Shown here piece after piece: positions 20,919-31,799 of a stretch of DNA of 33,422 nt. Both the position numbers and the translations under genes were made by a program. Under the pieces are notes generated by a model. It did not search any database and was not told the DNA's origin. It worked only from the letters and a program-made list of their open reading frames with translations. Every line of letters begins with the position of its first letter. The first letter of the stretch is position 1. The DNA lies in the NCBI RefSeq assembly GCF_000003605.2, contig NW_003109080.1:367715-401136 (forward strand), given 5' to 3'. Source of the stretch: Saccoglossus kowalevskii. Taxonomy: Eukaryota > Hemichordata > Enteropneusta > Harrimaniidae.

Positions 20919-21165
20919 TTATCATAGCGGTGTTGTACGCATCGATCTCGGCATGGGCCGGACATCATGATTGTCATTGTATGAGTATATCTTATAGGTT
21001 AGACACAGTCAAGAATAACTGTGAACATATCGTCCATAGCGCTGTGAAACATGACCCGGCGCCAAACTGACATTCCGTCACGCGTGTTGTAATTTACAAT
21101 TTTAGAGATACGAAAGGAGCACACAGGTGACCCGTACCACAGTCATTGCCTACTACGTAAGTTAG

Positions 21166-21902
21166 CATTTACGTACGGAGGGCGCATATAAACCAATTAT
21201 TAATGACGACTTTCTGCGAAATTCATATTGGGAAATGATAAAATCAGAAACACCAGTCGAAATTTGGCATCAAGTCTAAAACAAACTTGGCCAAGATCGT
21301 GAATAAGCAAAATACGAGACTGATAACAACATTACAAAAAAGGCGGATTAAAATCGTGCAATTGATGCATATTTTAAATATGTCTATCAATATGTCTCCA
21401 AGAGCGAACAATCAAGATGGGGTCCACTAAGGAACTAACTATCTAGATTCGTGGAAGTGACGAATAATTCTGTGAATTGTTGTTGTTACTACAACGAATA
21501 CGACGATCCACTGCTACCCAGTAACCTAATCACGCGACACTGTATCACGACACTGACACTCTATAACACAATTAACGGGACACTATACAGAGAATGGAGA
21601 TAAATTGTCGAACATTGCAGAAAAAAATGTTTAGCGTGTTTCATACTAGTTCATTTTCGTTCAAAAAAATAGTCCTTTACGACTTCTCATCGCCCATTCG
21701 TTGAACAGGTACCGGTATGTGGATACCTTTCTAAACAGTGGTCTGGAATGTATGCATTCAACAACATGTACAACAGACTATAATTATCGACATTTGAAAA
21801 AAAATATCGCTAAAAAAATTATGTATGCTAATATAACGGGTTGTAGCGAAATATATAATATACTTTACCACAAAATGTGAGATAATGTACTTACCTGTTG
21901 TA
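21166..21902. other. Intergenic DNA, no gene seen
   Basis: AT-rich with scattered short frames only; nothing is supported. Confidence 0.45.
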
Positions 21903-22055
21903 TCACTTTAACACTGGTCTCATATGGCAGGTGATTACCTTTCTTACCCGTCGTGCACCGCCAGAGGACCCCGTGAACCCAATTTATCTTAGGAGGGGTC
22001 ATGTCGCCGGATCATGTCCAATACGGAAGCCGTACTATATACTCAATAATACTAT
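21903..22055. repeat. Dispersed repeat C, copy 1
   Basis: TCACTTTAACACTGGTCTCA recurs at 29091, and CGTCGTGCACC and CGGAAG-C-TACTATAT blocks follow in the same order. The two copies are about 7 kb apart and differ in the length between blocks. Confidence 0.6.
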
Positions 22056-22944
22056 CAATCAAAATACATGCTGTGTTGCTAATCACACGGCAATATGTGT
22101 TCATCTTGTATATTGTTTGATGTTATTGGCTGATTCAGTCGTCGGGGCCTGTACAACAATGTTTTTAATAAGTGCAAGTGTACCGATTCAATGCCTCTAG
22201 CATCCGCACAATATTCTCGGAGCTACGTGACAAGATGTTCCACGTTGCTAAGGAGCGCACCACTGTATGTATTTCTATGGGCTTTGCGCGAGCTGCCGTG
22301 GGACACCGGTCGAAGAGCCGGCGAAATTTGAGAAAACAGTACAAACTCAACTTTGAAGTAATCCTGACCAACTAAATTTATATATGTTGCACACGCAGGT
22401 CTAATCTTGTTACACAGTTCAGGGGAGTCTCAAAGTACCGTTTTCTGAGAGTTTTCGGCCTTTGTTTCCACCGTGATGGTTGCTAGGCGGTAAAAATGAG
22501 AACTTCCCGGGGGATAATACTCGTTTTCTTAACTAATACAAGCATACTGTGCTACGACAGGATATTATTGCCGTGTACTGATAACTAGCTCGTATGACGA
22601 ACTTGTTATATATCTTTTTATAAATATGCCGTGTCTGTAACACATGCATTATTGGTGCAAGAAAAAAGATATGCCGTACTAAGATATATTGTCTAGATAA
22701 ATAATATTCCGCTAAAATCAATCTATGTGAACATTTAAAATGATAGAATCCATTGTTTCACTGGCAAATCCACGAAGTTAAAAACCCAAATGAATACGCC
22801 TAGAAGGGGTGGGTGGGTAGACGCTTACTCCAAGGATCACGTGACCATCCACCCCTTTCGTTTTAAAATCTGACAGTTTTGGTCTGTAAAGGCATACCAT
22901 TTAATTAAATATGCTAGTGTTTCGTTTTGAATAGCACCGCATGC
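22056..22944. other. Intergenic DNA with a GT-rich inverted repeat
   Basis: No gene is supported. A small inverted repeat lies at 22803-22859, with arms GAAGGGGTGGGTGG and GAAAGGGGTGGATGG (reversed) around a CACGTG core. Confidence 0.45.
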
Positions 22945-23215
22945 ATTATTATTGCGTTCAGTGAAGCTGGAGATATTTTCGCCGAATTCATACCACAAAG
23001 GTCACAGATTACAATCTCATTTCGAGTTGTGATTTAGTGCCGTAGTCTGCATCGTAGTCGTCGCCTGGCAGGAATGAAACAACATTGCACCTCGACATGG
23101 TTAATGATTCAACAAAGTCAAATGAGATTACGAACACAACTATTACCTACCGACAATGATACATTCCATCACGTGTATTGTACTTATTTTACAGTTTTTA
23201 AAGAGGAACTAGTGC
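22945..23215. repeat. Module A, partial copy 3
   Basis: Retains TTGCGTTCAGTGAAGCTGGAG, TTTTCGCCGAATTCA, ACATTCCATCACGTGTATTGT and TTACAGTTTTTAAAGA from module A; the middle is diverged or deleted. It lies on the 3' side of glycosyltransferase gene 3, unlike the other two copies. Confidence 0.6.
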
Positions 23216-24069
23216 ATGGCTGTGATGTCCACACATAACGAGATCAAGGAGTGTTTTAAGCTCGAGATTGGTTGGTTTATTCACCGTTCCCTGTGTTGAG
23301 GGACGGTGGTTTATTGTAAATAGTCTCCAGTTCTAATTACTACGACCTATATGAAGACATTAGCATCTGTGAAAAATCGCGGTCATTGCATAAGAATCAA
23401 TAATATTTAAGATCAACTATTGCATAAAGCACACTTTACCTCTTTTAAAACAAATATCAATACACGCCGGTTTACTACTTCTGGAGTTGTCTCTAGTAAC
23501 CAGAATATTGCAATTGTTCAGTGTTTATCTGTTATACGAACATGAAGTATATCGTTTATAAATGATGTTCACTAAGGTAGACCTATCGCTGACCAATCAT
23601 GGCCATGTATTTCTGGGCTCTCTCCAGCATGGTTTCTGTGCCATCCACGACAGACCAAGACGCAACTCGGCAACGCTAAACGATATACTAGACGTAATGC
23701 CCAAGATAAAGTGAATATTTCTGACTTAATTCAGGACGACTATGTTATTTTAAGTCAACGCCTTTCTCTACAGATTATACCCGACCATTCCAATCTATAA
23801 CATAATCTTTATTGACACAATTTGAATTTCCCTGGGGAAAATTAGAATGACCACGTGGAACAAATACACAAAATAGAAAACAGAGTAAAAATACAATTAT
23901 TAACGCGAGATATTATTATTTGCACCCAGGCTGATACAACTACAGCCTCTTAGGAAATGGGAAACTTAAAACAACGAGCTTTTATTATAAATAATTACTG
24001 AGACAGAAGCTAATGGTTAGTATATTTTCTGTGTATATAAAGTATTTTAGAGAAAACTGTAACATGGTA
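23216..24069. other. 3' flank of glycosyltransferase gene 3
   Basis: No gene is seen. CACCGTTCCCT and AGGGACGGTG at 23282-23308 can form a short hairpin. On the minus strand AATAAA (23981-23986), about 85 bases past the stop of gene 3, is a candidate poly(A) signal. Confidence 0.45.
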
Positions 24070-25517
24070 TTACTTTTCTAATTCACTCTTCAATATATCA
24101 TGGCTGTCTGTGATTTTCGGGGACTGTCCTAGACGGTTCTTTATATCCTGTGATCTTTCAAATGCCACGTTGTAGTTGCACTCGGATGCCAAAATATCCG
24201 TGATTGCTGTCGCCCATGCTTCTACATCTTGGTCAAATCCAGAATCATTCTGTCCGACTTCGACCACCATATTGCTTGCAACATCAGCGAAATCCTTTCT
24301 CAAGAAGTCAGCAAAACCCGAGTTCTTGCTTACAAGTACTGGAATTCCAGCCGCCATGGCTTCCAGGCCGACTAAACCAAATGGCTCGCTTCTGGATGGC
24401 ATAACACAGAGGTGGCTTTGTTGTAGATCTTTGAGAATTTCAGCTTGGCTTCCAATAGGATAAGGTTTAATGCTAAGGTGTCTACATTGGCCACCGTCAT
24501 TGTAATTATGTAATAGATTTTTATGGTCAAGCTGCTTTATCTTATCTGAAGGCACTCCTCGAACAATAAAAACTGGAGCTTGCTTATTCATTTTTTCAAA
24601 CAATTCAACCACTCGGCACATCGCCTTGACAATTATGTCATAGCCCATGAGTTTTTCTACGCCAAGTATTTGTCCAAATATTATAACTTGTTGCTTACCG
24701 TCTTTTCTCGGTCTCTGAATTGTAAGATCGAAAAAAGCCTTATCGGGTTTTGGCAGGTACATACGATGACTGACGCTGTCTTGCTGGTGTGCTCGATATT
24801 TGTTTTCAAAATGATCGTACATGCGTGGACCTACAGAGAAGATAACAACTTGTACATGTTTGTCGAAAGCCCATTTAAATAACTTGTGTTCCTTTTCTTG
24901 TAATGTCAGCGGCGACCAGTCATCTTTGTGAACTTCGGTATCTTCTGGTATCTCATGATTAAATAAAATTACCCGCTGTACTTTAAATTCTTTTGCCAAA
25001 TGCATCGCCGCGTCACCCGTGATTGGGAGATGTCCGACAACAACTCTAATATTATGGATATTATAGAGACGTGGAAAATAAGATTCGTAGTTTATGAACC
25101 AGTCTAAAGAAGGCGTCTTCACTTTTAAAAGAGGCTCAATAAAGGGCTCCAAGAGTGAGATGTTATTATTCACGGTATCTCTTCTATCTTCATCAGTTGC
25201 AGTTAATGTAAGTGCATGTACGCTATGAGAAGTTTCTGTAGCGAGTTTAGCCACCTGTCGATGAATTGTTGAGATACCACCGCTTGCTGTCCCCCACTCA
25301 TCATTTATCAGCAAGATGCTGCAAAGTTCAAGAAAACAAGAAAACGTGATCTATTTAAGGATGACGTAATGAAAATCAAAATATGTTATGACTTGCACTA
25401 TGAAGAACAAACTGACAGTTACTTCTATCTCAGTGAGTAGAAATAGGGGACAGTGTATAGTCAAGAACTTCTGAGTGAATGGAAAGATTAGTGATGTGTT
25501 TACCTTTTTGTATTCAT
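24070..25517 (-). CDS. Diverged GT4-like glycosyltransferase, copy 3
   Basis: The large exon 24070-25318 starts after acceptor CTTTGCAG. A 14-base exon 25504-25517 (ATG plus three codons and AG) with donor AG-GTAAAC joins it in phase 2 across a 185-bp intron, as in copies 1 and 2, giving 420 aa beginning MNTKSILLINDEWG. Overall similarity to the other copies is roughly half by eye. The nucleotide-fold start NDEWGTASGGIST and the E316-x7-E324 motif (EPFGLVGLE) are kept. The donor loop reads FGQILGVEKLMG, so the Arg and Lys of copies 1 and 2 are Gln221 and Met229. Activity may therefore be altered or lost although the frame is intact, which suggests a retained pseudoenzyme. The frame upstream of the ATG is open and encodes a hydrophobic stretch IFIVIVGIALLLYTVGGC, so a longer membrane-anchored form is possible. 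Confidence 0.82.
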
Positions 25518-28104
25518 TACTCTTTCACAAGAGTCGTCATCCCGACTACACGATTTGATTTCACATCCGCCAACAGTGTACAGTAGTAATGCAATACCTA
25601 CAATAACGATGAATATGAACAATCACATATACACAGACTAAATTTACAAGACGGGAACGAAGAAACATTTTCAAGCTCTAAAAACCACATGTCCACTGAA
25701 ACAACGGTACGTGTTCATGGGGTTGGTGCTGTGTATGATCATTTACATACACCTTTATTGACATTACCTGGCAAGACCATGCACAAACGACATTGAGGAT
25801 GGACCTTCAGAATCATCTTCATTATTTTTCAGCGATAGGAGCACCTAGATGGCAGATGAATAGAAGATGACAGACAACACTACTGTTACACATGTAAATC
25901 ATTTTATTTACTGTACGTTCTATATCGAGTTTGGCACTCGGGAGACCAATGATGAAAGTAAAATCTTTTAGGGTGGCTGTTACACTATTTCCGCTGATAC
26001 CTACACCTAAAGACAAGGTATCTTTATATTTGAAAGATTGCTCTAGAAAGAAAGTTACAAAGAGAAAGTGCACGGGAATTACAGAGGATATAATGGGAAC
26101 AAAACACTACGAAATAATATAACATTATGAATAAGTATAACATTGAGAAATTTGTTTCCAAAAAATCGAAATAGATGGAAGCACAGTGAAGTCAACGTCT
26201 GAACCCGACAAAGAAACATTTCTGTTTAAAACTAAATGTTTTTACAACAGTTAAAATACTTTTCAGTGGGACGCATACAAATGGTGATCATTGTTGGCAA
26301 ATGTTTTTTTTTTCTGAAAATAAAATATTTTTCAGCAACCCCCGTACGATATAACATTTGGTAGAACAAGTTCAAATGTTTGTAAAACAATGTTTATATT
26401 GTAAACATTTCCAATGTGTCAGTGAATCAAGCAAGAAAGCAACGGGGTTCAACGGCAATGAACTCTGTCGGTAAAACAAGACGAAACCCTAAATACCACA
26501 AAAGTTGGGTACAGCTTATTATTGCATTCGCTAATTGTCGTATGATTTATCAGACCATGCTTTCTTTCTGTAATAATTTATGGCTTACATTGGTGAATTG
26601 TAATTACTGTTCACTTACTAAATTAACTATTACAACAACAAAATAAAGTCAAGTGTCAGCAATATAAAAGTCGCGAATCGAAAGCGACATGTTATCATGT
26701 TTGAGTTCTTGGAACCATGTTTTCGTTGAAATGTTGTTGTGTACCTGTTCGCACCAGGCAAGTAGATGTGTATCTTGTTTCGTTTTAATACCGCAAAATA
26801 GTTGAAAATAACAAATATTAGTGTGCATCGAGCTATGAAAGTGTTCAATTTGTACCTCGAAGTGTGTGGCGTAATCCCAATTGTTTTTAATTCTCTAAAG
26901 ACCCGCGATTATGATTTTATGCTTTATGTTTGGAATGATATCTTATACAGGGTCACTACCTAGAAATTAATTATAAGTGTTTTTCTTTTGTGAATGAAAA
27001 ACGATATACAAATTACGAACTCTTACCTCCTAAACCCAGTCTTGTCAACGAGAGATCAAATGAGTTACTGCCGTATGTACCCAGTGCTCACTAACATGTA
27101 TTTTTTCAGACTTTGCACTTCATGACCTTGATAACAAAAATATGACCCCATACAATAGTGTGATCAATTGTGATTGTGGTAGAATAAAAATGAAAAAAAA
27201 AATCCATAAATATCTTGGCAACACTTGATTTCATAATAATGTTGTGAGGTAGGTAATGTACAATGAAAAATATCTTGTGGGAAAATTGGGACAATGGAGT
27301 GGGTATCACACGACAAGAACAAAATAAAACAACGAAAGTCAAACAATATGGCGCGAATATAATATGGTTGTGCGATGGGGTGATCGCAGTACCAGCCACG
27401 GTATTGACAATGATATGAGAACTACGCATACTAATGCGTATGAGGAGGGGCGTATCACCGATTGGCTACCACGAACACAGCAATAACGCAACCATTTGAC
27501 AATCGAATAGAAATGTACAACTATTAAAACAGCTGATCAGATTTTCTTGAATTTTACAATATGGTTTTATCCTATCCTGTGGTTTTCGAACATAGATTGG
27601 TTTCTATGGTGACTTCTTTATGTGCTCTTGTTTTCTCGACACGACCAAATAGCTACCGACATGCTGAGAAAGCTTGGTATCCCCTCACGATTCAAGATGG
27701 CTACCCCTAATAAGCTGATCACTCTACCACACGACGATCACTTCATATCATCGCTTCACTTGCAGGGTAGGATAGTGATTATAAAATAAGTAACTATTAT
27801 CTATAATAGATTAGCATAAATTGCAACAATCCTATGGGGATTGTCGGATCGAGGAGCCACAACATAGAAAAAATAATATTTTCCGACCCCTATTCCATTT
27901 GTATATTTTTTCTATATTTTTATGTTGTTATGACTAACTTTTTCATGGAATAAAGATCTATCATGTATAAACCTCATAATAAGTTCAATAAAGGACGGAA
28001 TATTCGTGAAATAATATTCCACAAAAAAAAATAGATTATGGACACTAACTAACACAAATCATGTCTCAATATAAACAAAAATCCCGTCTCCCTTGCAGCC
28101 AACT
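25518..28104. other. 2.6 kb gene-free region upstream of gene 3
   Basis: Apart from the possible extra 5' coding sequence of gene 3 near 25518-25618, no gene, RNA or structured repeat was recognised. Open frames here are short, AT-biased and without domains. Confidence 0.45.
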
Positions 28105-28268
28105 TTAAGACGGGAGAGTCGTCACCTGCGCACGCACGGGAATTGAGTCCTAAACCACGATAACAACACACGCTAAAACGCAAAGGTTTATGGGTGGACG
28201 CTCGTTTGTAAACAATGACACGCTATGGCCGCCTGACGCATGCGCAGGTGACGATTCCCCCGCTTTAA
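28105..28268 (-). mobile_element. TTAA-type MITE, copy 3 (reversed)
   Basis: In reverse orientation to copies 1, 2, 4 and 5. It has TTAA at both ends (28105-28108 and 28265-28268), arms with GTCACCTGCGCACGC and GCATGCGCAGGTGAC, and the core CTCGTTTGTAAACAATGACA. It is one of two copies with intact target duplications. Confidence 0.9.
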
Positions 28269-29090
28269 ATTCATGTGCTCATATACAAAGTTTTTTTCGT
28301 TTTTAGAAGTTTAAAGTCGTCACGTTTATAACGAGTTTCGAGTATTTGTTATTAGCGTCATTATCATTAAACGACGGCTCACAGAGTGGACATTATCCAT
28401 CATTAAATTCTCATTTACTGCTAAAGTTGGAACTGAAAAGTCCATATGTACACGTTGAGGGCGCACAGAGACGAACCCGGAGATTCGAGACAAGGCGATG
28501 CTAAATGTGACGGAAATATTAGTCAAAATTTTGCAGCAAATGTGCGTACATCGGCAGGATTTGAGATGAAACTCATCAGATAGGATCAATTTGACCCCTT
28601 TCCTTCCAGGAAGACTGGCGAGAAATTGATAAATATTATTTCTATTTGTCAACACCATATTATGTGTCAAATTACCAAGCGAGTGAAAATCGGTCTACTT
28701 TCTGGGCCCTCTTTTATCAACCATTTGATACACGCGCGATACCACGTGACATTGTTACTCCTGTGACCTAATTACTCTACATTACATTACGCGTTTCTAA
28801 TATATTCATTGTGACGTCACATGAAAAATGCTGACCCACTGTAATGACGCTTTCAAATTAAAGTTGATCACGTGTTTCCACAAAAGTTCACATAAATTTT
28901 ATTTCACGTGTTTGTATGTAATTTATTTCTGTGGACTGAGCATCGCCAATCAACGCACTGTTTGTCAGGTTTGCTTCATCGATGATTCCTATTTTCACAA
29001 AAGGATGATGAATGCAAAACTGAATTTTTTGTTAACCGAGAATTATGAAACCTACTTTAAAACTTAAAGAGTGATACTGCCAAAGTAAAG
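28269..29090. other. Intergenic DNA, no gene seen
   Basis: Holds one 114-codon minus-strand open frame (28326-28670) with no recognisable domain and no supporting duplication; not called as a gene. Confidence 0.4.
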
Positions 29091-29500
29091 TCACTTTAAC
29101 ACTGGTCTCATATGTCCAGCATTTCTTCTTACCTGTCGTGCACCACTGAGGGCCTCAACATCGGTAACTTTACACTCCGGTCGAATATTTATTTAATAGT
29201 CGTGCACACAACACATAAATTGGACGACTGATGTGGTCAACTGAATCAAGTCGTATGTAGAGCTGTGGTTGAATAACTTGTGTATAAGCAATATCGTCAA
29301 AAGTTACATATGTCACGAAGTCGTTGTAGAATTTGTTAGTTTGATTTGCTGTAATGTACAGTTCCACCAGTAACGTATGACAAGGATCGATAGGAACAAT
29401 TAATATTAGTATTTATCTCTGTGGGGGACGGGAGGAGGGGGGGCATGTCACACACGGAAGTCATACTGTATAATCCATAACGTCGTCGGGTATGACTTAG
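29091..29500. repeat. Dispersed repeat C, copy 2
   Basis: Begins with the same 20 bases as 21903 and ends with a CGGAAGTCATACTGTATA block matching the end of copy 1. About 290 bp in the middle are unrelated to copy 1, so one copy has lost or gained internal sequence. Confidence 0.55.
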
Positions 29501-29554
29501 ACTAGTAATATTACTAGTCTGAAGTTACGACGACTGTGTGGGTCCAGGGTACCT

Positions 29555-29880
29555 TTAAAGCGGGGGAGTCATCACCTGCGCATGCGTCAGATGGTCATTC
29601 ACTTCGGTATATCGATTTCATATGTAGTCAATCTTCAATCTTGTATACATCCAGAAATCTAATATTTTGATATTTGTTTAGTACAGTCACAACTAGAATC
29701 AAGTCGAGTATTTGGCTTTTTTTCATCTTTTTACATAGATCACGTTACGCTTTTCTGATGGCTATAGCGTGTCATTGTTTACAAACAAGCGTCTACCCAT
29801 GAGCCTTTGCGTTTTTAGCGTGTGTTGTTATCAACAACTCAATTCCCGCGCGGGCGCAGGTGACGACCCTCCCGCTTTGA
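29555..29880 (+). mobile_element. TTAA-type MITE, copy 4, interrupted
   Basis: The left arm (29555-29594) and the rest of the element (29762-29880) are separated by a 162-bp insertion. Ends read TTAA-AGCGGGGG and CCCGCT-TTGA, the second being a one-base decay of TTAA. A small deletion removes the CGCTTGGG block seen in the other copies. Confidence 0.88.
29595..29756. mobile_element. Element F, nested 162-bp insertion
   Basis: It interrupts MITE copy 4 and is bounded by GATGG at 29590-29594 and GATGG at 29757-29761. MITE copy 5 has the single uninterrupted site. A second copy of the same sequence lies at 31351-31510. It has no clear inverted ends and no A tail, so its class is unknown. Confidence 0.8.
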
Positions 29881-31350
29881 ACATTGAAACGAAGTTGTAG
29901 ATCGAGTAGGAGCGTCGTAAGGTAAATTCGCAGTGTTTTCCCTATTTAAATTGGGGACGATCATTACATATATATACTCGGCAAGAATCATAAACAATAG
30001 ATTATTGAGTTGATGTTGTTACTTGCAAGACATTAACGGGAAAACATGCGCCATGTAAACTGAAATTACAAACCTATCCAAAAAAAAAACAAAACAAAAA
30101 AAACAAAAACAAAAAACAGATATGAATTTACTATTTGCTAACCTGATATAAATATAGATATAAAAGAGGCTGACTATAAACAATCTGTGTGTGTTGGGGG
30201 TGGGAGTGGCTGGAACTACTTTGTGCATAATTTGTTTCACGATGCCCTCGCTGTGACATGTTTCTCTTTCAAGCTGCGCACAAGACAAACTAACATGTGC
30301 GGACGATAAAAACATGTTGGTTTTAATTCTTATGGAAGCTTATGAATACATGTGTATACGAGATTTTCCTATCTGTAGTTATTCTGTAAAATTTTTGCTT
30401 TCTTTGAAAATCACCCGAGACACTATGCCGGGACACTATGAGCAAGCCCTAACTCGGATAGTATTATATCACACAAAAGAAGAACCGACTCAAACTTAGA
30501 GGGCGCACTTGTATGGGTTTTCCAGGAAACGCACGAGTCATGATTTCGTCGAATTGTAATATCAACATTTCCACGAAGCCCTCACGCTATATTTAGGTCG
30601 GTAGTTTGAAACAAGATTACATACATCGTCCATATTTAGTGGAACAGATTTGGCGATTTTGAACCTACAGTTTTTGCCTATGAAGGTGAGTGTTATCATA
30701 CATCGACATCAGTGACTCTATTTCACGATTCACGCTAACAAACACTATGTCATGTCACAGCGACATTCTACTTTTCAGAGACGTGACGCACATACGCATA
30801 CACATATAGAAATATATATAGGACATTTTCCTTTTGTTTCAACTGTGTAAAATCGTGTTTGTCAATGTATTGAAATTTGTAATAAATCTAACTTCTAAAA
30901 CAGAAAGAAGTATGGGAATTCCATTATTAAACCACTGTTGTTAACCGTTCATCGGTAGCATAGGGGGCCCGGGCACAGGGGTTGTAGGATCTGACTCATG
31001 ATCAGTAGGAATTAACATTGAATAGGGTCGACCCCTACCCTGGGCTAGTGTGCCACTACGCAGATTGCGGGAATTCTATTATTAAACCCCTGTTAACGAA
31101 CCCGGAACGGCAGACATTACGTCAGTTTGAACTTTGACCTGCACACACAATGAGTATTAACATGTCTGACCCGTCATATATTTATAGGAATAGTACGCCC
31201 ACAACTCAGATGTTGACGTTTCTGTGAGGAAGTAAAATACTGAAGAAAACTACGAAACTGTAAACAACTAGAGCGATATTATTAAATCGGGGCGTGTGAT
31301 CGTCGCGTTTAACATTTCATGAAATTTAATTTGTACGCGTCGCATTACAC
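29881..31350. other. Intergenic DNA with short repeats
   Basis: No gene is supported. An A/C-rich low-complexity tract lies at 30078-30118. GGGAATTCCATTATTAAACC at 30914 recurs as GGGAATTCTATTATTAAACC at 31069. GAGACGTGACGCACAT at 30778 recurs at 31805. Confidence 0.5.
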
Positions 31351-31510
31351 TTTGGTATATCGATTTGATATGTAGTCAATCTTCATTCTTGTATATGTTC
31401 AGAAATCTGGGGTTTTTGAATGCATTTGATATTTTTTAGCACAGTCACAACTAGAATCAAGTCAAGTATTTTTTTTTTCATCTTTAGAATTTTTACATAT
31501 ATCACGTGAC
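31351..31510. mobile_element. Element F, second copy
   Basis: Shares GGTATATCGATTT-ATATGTAG, TCAATCTTCA, CACAACTAGAATCAAGTC and TTACATA-ATCACGT with the insertion at 29595-29756, with scattered differences and a small internal insertion. It lies about 130 bp left of MITE copy 5, not inside it. Confidence 0.75.
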
Positions 31511-31636
31511 AATGTTAACATTATTGATCCGCAATCAATAATGTATCAGAAGTGCTACTTTCAACATTTTAATAGAACCAATCAACACTAGTATTTGCCA
31601 TGTAGTATACGAACAACATACGACGAAACATTCTGC

Positions 31637-31799
31637 TTTAAAGCGGGAAGAGTCGTCACCTGCGCATGCGTCAGATGGCCATAGCGTGTCTTTGTTTACA
31701 AACAAGCGTCTACCTATGAGCCTTTGCGTTTTAGGGTGTGTTATTATCGCTTGGGACTCAATTCCCGCACGCGTGCATGTGACGAACCTCCCGCTTTAA
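31637..31799 (+). mobile_element. TTAA-type MITE, copy 5
   Basis: A complete copy with TTAA-AGCGGG at the left and CCCGCT-TTAA at the right. It contains GTCACCTGCGCATGCG, TTGTTTACAAACAAGCG and GGGACTCAATTCCCGC. It serves as the reference empty site for the insertion in copy 4. Confidence 0.92.

Larger units (their letters stand above)
19891..21165. repeat. Duplicated intergenic module A, copy 2
   Basis: Counterpart of 13951-14655, expanded by two insertions: 645 bp at 20106-20750 and about 126 bp at 20793-20918. Between them the shared blocks are in the same order as in copy 1. It lies upstream of glycosyltransferase copy 2. Confidence 0.8.

Noticed and set aside
23282-23308. Hairpin CACCGTTCCCT/AGGGACGGTG as a possible microRNA precursor
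   Set aside because: The stem is only about ten base pairs with a bulge and a short loop, too small for a microRNA precursor.
28326-28670. 114-codon minus-strand frame
   Set aside because: No domain, no splice context and no paralogue in the window; the length is possible by chance in 33 kb.
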